Shown piece after piece: positions 60,989 to 64,000 of a DNA stretch of 64,000 nt. The translations under genes and the position numbers were made by a program. This DNA comes from Candidatus Scybalocola faecavium (GTDB lineage Bacteria > Bacillota > Clostridia > Lachnospirales > Lachnospiraceae): NCBI GenBank assembly GCA_018713145.1, contig DVFP01000009.1, forward strand, positions 1 to 64,000, written 5' to 3'. Within the stretch, counting starts at the first letter, position 1. Every line of letters starts with the position of its first letter. The notes under the pieces are model-generated. The model ran no database searches. It was not told where the DNA came from and saw nothing but the letters and a program-made list of their open reading frames with translations.

Positions 60989-61093
60989 AAGGTATTCCTC
61001 CTGTTCTTTTATCCATTCTCCCCAACGGACAAAAACGTAAACCCGTCCCCTGTCTGTTAAGGATACGTTCCTATTATACAAAAATGTGCCCCT

Positions 61094-61765
61094 TCATTCA
61101 AGAGGGGCATGAAAAAGCTTTTCTACCTTAAGTTTTTTAAAGGCAGCGTTAAAAAACCGGGCCACCAGCCCTACACACAAGGCAGCCGCCACAGTACCTT
61201 CCCGGACGCCAAAAAGGCCGTGGAGAAAAATAAAAGATAAAATACATGCCAAAACGACTAAGGTCACATCAAATGCGATCTTCATATTAGCAAAAGGCAG
61301 TTTAAACCGTTTGCATACTGCCAATACAACGCCTTCTCCGGCCAGGGTCACCACATTGGCCGTGACCTCACAGCTAACGCCCAATCCTACCAGAAAGATT
61401 CCGACAATACACAAAAGCCACTGCTGCCAGTAGGCAGAATAAGAGATTCCCGATGTGGCCCACACGCCAAGATCTGTCAAATACCCGAAAACAATGGCAA
61501 CCGGAAGCTGGATCAGCTGGATCCACTCATAGGCCTTTCCCAAAATTATCATCTGAAGAAGAATCATGACCATGTGCATGAGTATGGTAATATTTCCCAC
61601 AGTTAAGGGTGTAAAAAGACTGATCACATAAGGCAGACTGGAAATAGGTGATGTTCCCAGATCCGCTTTAATTGAAAAAGCCACACCAAAAGCCATAATA
61701 GCCAGTCCTAAACAAAAAAATACATACCGTTTTAAAAGTTCCTGCCATTTTCTTTTTCTGTCCAC
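61094..61765 (-). CDS. YczE/YitT-like membrane protein
   Basis: The product has 223 residues with about five or six membrane helices. GLAIMAFGVAFSIKADLGTSPISSLPY near residue 20-45 is the diagnostic block of the YczE/DUF6198 family, and later helices have EVTANVVTLAGEGVVLAV. The role is unknown. The GTG start at 61765 has ATAGGAGG at seven bases; an overlapping ATG gives only a short frame. It lies upstream of the esterase gene in the same direction, 105 bases away, and 380 bases from the divergent adenylation gene. Confidence 0.82.
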   Translation of the reverse strand: MDRKRKWQELLKRYVFFCLGLAIMAFGVAFSIKADLGTSPISSLPYVISLFTPLTVGNITILMHMVMILLQMIILGKAYEWIQLIQLPVAIVFGYLTDLGVWATSGISYSAYWQQWLLCIVGIFLVGLGVSCEVTANVVTLAGEGVVLAVCKRFKLPFANMKIAFDVTLVVLACILSFIFLHGLFGVREGTVAAALCVGLVARFFNAAFKKLKVEKLFHAPLE

Positions 61766-61997
61766 ATAAATTCCTCCTATCCGGTCTTTTCCAGGCCATA
61801 AATGATCTGTCCGCAAAATCAGACAGATGCTTACAAATTTTCATCCTTATTTATCATAGCATTTTCCATCTGCCTGGTCAAAAATATTTTGTTTTTTCTC
61901 CGGTCTTATTGCACATTGCATAGATACGCTTTTCGACCAATGTTCAAATCACCTTTAAATTTGTCAAAATATGCAAAAATATATGATGAAATTTGAA

Positions 61998-62026
61998 TTG
62001 CATTTTATTCTTATATTTGCTATATT
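61998..62026 (+). promoter_or_regulatory. Sigma-A promoter of the adenylation gene
   Basis: TTGCAT (61998-62003), 17-base spacer, TATATT (62021-62026), 119 bases before the start. The leader holds inverted repeats: GTATCC/GGATAC (62046-62051 and 62090-62095) around ATTCGAC/GTCGAAT (62067-62085), a possible hairpin or operator. Confidence 0.65.
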
Positions 62027-62144
62027 ATTTACGAAACATGAGGTCGTATCCCAAAGGTCTGACCGTATTCGACCACCAGTCGAATCTTCGGATACCAGTG
62101 GATACCTGTGATTTACTATTTTCTATTTTTAAAAGAGGAAGATT

Positions 62145-64000
62145 ATGATTACTTACGAAAACACTAAAACCATTTATGACCTGGTGCAGCATGCCGGGAA
62201 GGAGTACGGTGAACGGGTTTTCATCCGCTACGAAAATAATGATGTCATTTATGATGTAACTTATCGTCAATTTGCCGATGAATGTCAGGCTATTGCAGCA
62301 TGGACTAAAGAACAGGATGCTGCTATCGGCCATAAGGTCCAGGTAGGACTTATGGGCAGTTCCAGCCATCATTATCTCGCTGTTATGCTGGGCGTTATGA
62401 GCAATGGAAATACTGTTGTTCCATTAGATGTACAGCTGAATGTGGAAAACTTTTCAGACTGTTTAAACCGCTCCGATGTAGACATTCTGTTTTACGACTG
62501 GGAGCATCATCCTTTAGTTGAAGGTGCAAAAGAACACTGCCCGCGGATCAAATCATACATATCTCTTCAGCACGGCAAACATGTTCCCTGTTCTGATAAT
62601 ATCTTAAAAGAATTTGCCGGACGTACTGTGACACCTAATGTTTCTGAAAATGACTGCGCCATGATCTTATTTACTTCCGGAACCACCGGACGTGGAAAAG
62701 GCGTTATGCTCTCTAACCGCAATCTGATCGACAATACATTTACCAGCAAAAAATCCACTTACTCTGATGACGAAATCTTTTTAAATATACTTCCCATCCA
62801 TCACATTTTTTGTATTACCAGCGATGTCCTTGTGGCTATGCGTCATGGCTTTTTGCTGTGCTTAAACCAGGACATGAGCAAACTGGCTCAGCATCTTCTC
62901 TTATTTGAGCCCACATCCTTCCGTGTTGTTCCTATGGTAGCCAAAGCTCTTTATAACCGTTTCTGTCTGCTTAAAAAGCAGAATCCCCAGCGTTCTGTGC
63001 AGGAACTGAAAGCAGATGTTTACGGACACCGGATCCGCCGGATCGTATGCGGCGGAGGCTATCTGACACCGGAACTGGCAAAAAATTACATGGATCTTGG
63101 CATTTCCATCGGCCAGGGTTATGGAATGTCTGAATGTTCCCCTGTCATTTCATCTCCGGACTGGAGCCGCCCGGATAAAATTGCTTCCGTCGGAAAGATC
63201 GTAGACCGGTGCCAGGTGCGTATTGTCGATGGTGAGATTCAGGTCAAGAGTCCTTCTGTAATGATGGGTTACTACAAAGATCCGGAAAATACGGCCAAGG
63301 CGATCACAGAGGACGGCTGGCTGTGTACCGGAGACCTGGGCTATGTGGATGATGAAAACTTCCTCTATCTGACCGGTCGAAAGAAAAACCTGATCATCTT
63401 AAGCAATGGTGAAAATGTAGCTCCTGAAGAAATTGAAAATATGTTTACAGATGAAACCATTGTGGAAGATATTCTTGTCTTTGAAGAAAATGACACCATT
63501 ACAGCAGAGATCTACCCGAATTTTAAATATGCCGAGGCTTGTGATATTGAAGATATTGAAGGCGCTGTCGGGGAAAGTATTGCCAAGATCAATCAGAAGC
63601 TTCCTTCTTTTAAACGCATATTAAACTATCGTATCCGCAAGGATCCTTTTGAAAAAACATCATCCAGAAAGATCATCCGTTCACACTACTTTAGCCAGAA
63701 ACAGGCAGAACGGGACAGCCTTGCCAAACTTGTTATGCCTAAAACTGACATGCAGCAAAAGATCTATGACTGTGTTGCCGGCGTTTTAGGGCATCAGCAT
63801 TTTGGCATTGACACAGATTTTTACAGAGCCGGCATGGATTCTATGGGCAGTGTTATGCTTTTAACTGATCTTTCAGAAAAGCTTAACTTCTCCATTACCC
63901 TGGATGATCTTATGGCCCACGCTTCTGTGGAAAAACTGGAAGCATACTATAATGAAACTTTAAACGAAGAAAAGGTAGACTACTCTGTACGGCCGGTTTA
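62145..64000 (+). CDS. NRPS-type adenylation and carrier protein (cut by window edge)
   Basis: The frame runs from ATG 62145 (AAAGAGGAAGATT upstream) to the window end, 618 codons plus two bases. The adenylation domain has MILFTSGTTGRGKGVMLSN near 171-190, YGMSECSPVIS near 325, GWLCTGDLGYVDDENFLYLTGRKKN near 390-415 and the Lys-containing end. A carrier domain follows, with the phosphopantetheine Ser566 in YRAGMDSMGSV. It activates an acid with ATP and loads it on the carrier. The last bases are TA, so the frame may stop here (TAA/TAG) or continue (TAT/TAC) into a condensation domain; NRPS condensation domains often open with a Tyr-Pro-Leu-Thr motif. The substrate is not readable. Confidence 0.85.
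   Translation, partial: MITYENTKTIYDLVQHAGKEYGERVFIRYENNDVIYDVTYRQFADECQAIAAWTKEQDAAIGHKVQVGLMGSSSHHYLAVMLGVMSNGNTVVPLDVQLNVENFSDCLNRSDVDILFYDWEHHPLVEGAKEHCPRIKSYISLQHGKHVPCSDNILKEFAGRTVTPNVSENDCAMILFTSGTTGRGKGVMLSNRNLIDNTFTSKKSTYSDDEIFLNILPIHHIFCITSDVLVAMRHGFLLCLNQDMSKLAQHLLLFEPTSFRVVPMVAKALYNRFCLLKKQNPQRSVQELKADVYGHRIRRIVCGGGYLTPELAKNYMDLGISIGQGYGMSECSPVISSPDWSRPDKIASVGKIVDRCQVRIVDGEIQVKSPSVMMGYYKDPENTAKAITEDGWLCTGDLGYVDDENFLYLTGRKKNLIILSNGENVAPEEIENMFTDETIVEDILVFEENDTITAEIYPNFKYAEACDIEDIEGAVGESIAKINQKLPSFKRILNYRIRKDPFEKTSSRKIIRSHYFSQKQAERDSLAKLVMPKTDMQQKIYDCVAGVLGHQHFGIDTDFYRAGMDSMGSVMLLTDLSEKLNFSITLDDLMAHASVEKLEAYYNETLNEEKVDYSVRPV

Overview
The window looks like a chromosome segment of a spore-forming gut Clostridia, most likely Lachnospiraceae. 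It carries a spoVAE gene and an alpha/beta-type small acid-soluble spore protein, a CIRCE element, strong AGGAGG ribosome binding sites, addAB, a clostridial type of permuted GH3 enzyme, and a glucuronide/glucuronate catabolic cluster. No rRNA, tRNA or CRISPR was seen.

Layout. 1-1050: the end of an integrative element (C-terminal part of a large serine recombinase) abuts the 3' remnant of an XRE regulator gene, which looks like the target of the insertion. 1106-5139: an ECF sigma/anti-sigma pair followed by an ABC-2 type transporter operon with one truncated permease. 5317-7300: an AAA-ATPase-like/PD-(D/E)XK protein and a 190-bp palindromic repeat. 7342-10957: a two-gene heterodimeric ABC exporter. 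10971-16359: a one-directional run of flavodoxin-like and aldo/keto reductase genes, three of them broken. 16838-19390: a frameshifted acetyltransferase, a DUF3795 protein, and a compact three-gene operon (DUF3990 ADP-ribosyltransferase-like protein, unknown 138-residue protein, NADAR protein) that looks like a toxin-antitoxin or phage-defence unit. This operon is the most interesting system here. 19526-19790: a degenerate 53-bp tandem repeat.

19908-23800: ftsH behind a sigma-A promoter and a perfect CIRCE element, then hslO and a methyltransferase. 23891-28147: a domain-permuted GH3 enzyme, then thiW and thiM for thiazole uptake and salvage. 28245-37942: uxuA-uxuB-uxaC-eda-kdgK in one operon, with uidA (beta-glucuronidase) and an AraC regulator nearby. 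Together they release glucuronic acid from glucuronides and convert it to pyruvate and glyceraldehyde 3-phosphate. A 16-bp motif is shared by the uidA and uxuA upstream regions. 37975-50101: the spore protein, addA/addB, a small anchored protein, nadE, dapB and an unknown protein. 50315-54209: a siroheme/ferredoxin protein, a CoA-disulfide-reductase/rhodanese fusion and a divergent LysR gene, a probable sulfur redox module. 54211-61765: YigZ-family protein, class A penicillin-binding protein, SpoVAE, M24 aminopeptidase, esterase and a YczE-like membrane protein. 62145-64000: an adenylation plus carrier-protein gene of NRPS type that runs off the right edge.

Starts were chosen by ribosome binding site and family N-terminus. 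Function calls come from reading motifs and family resemblance by eye; no database search was run.
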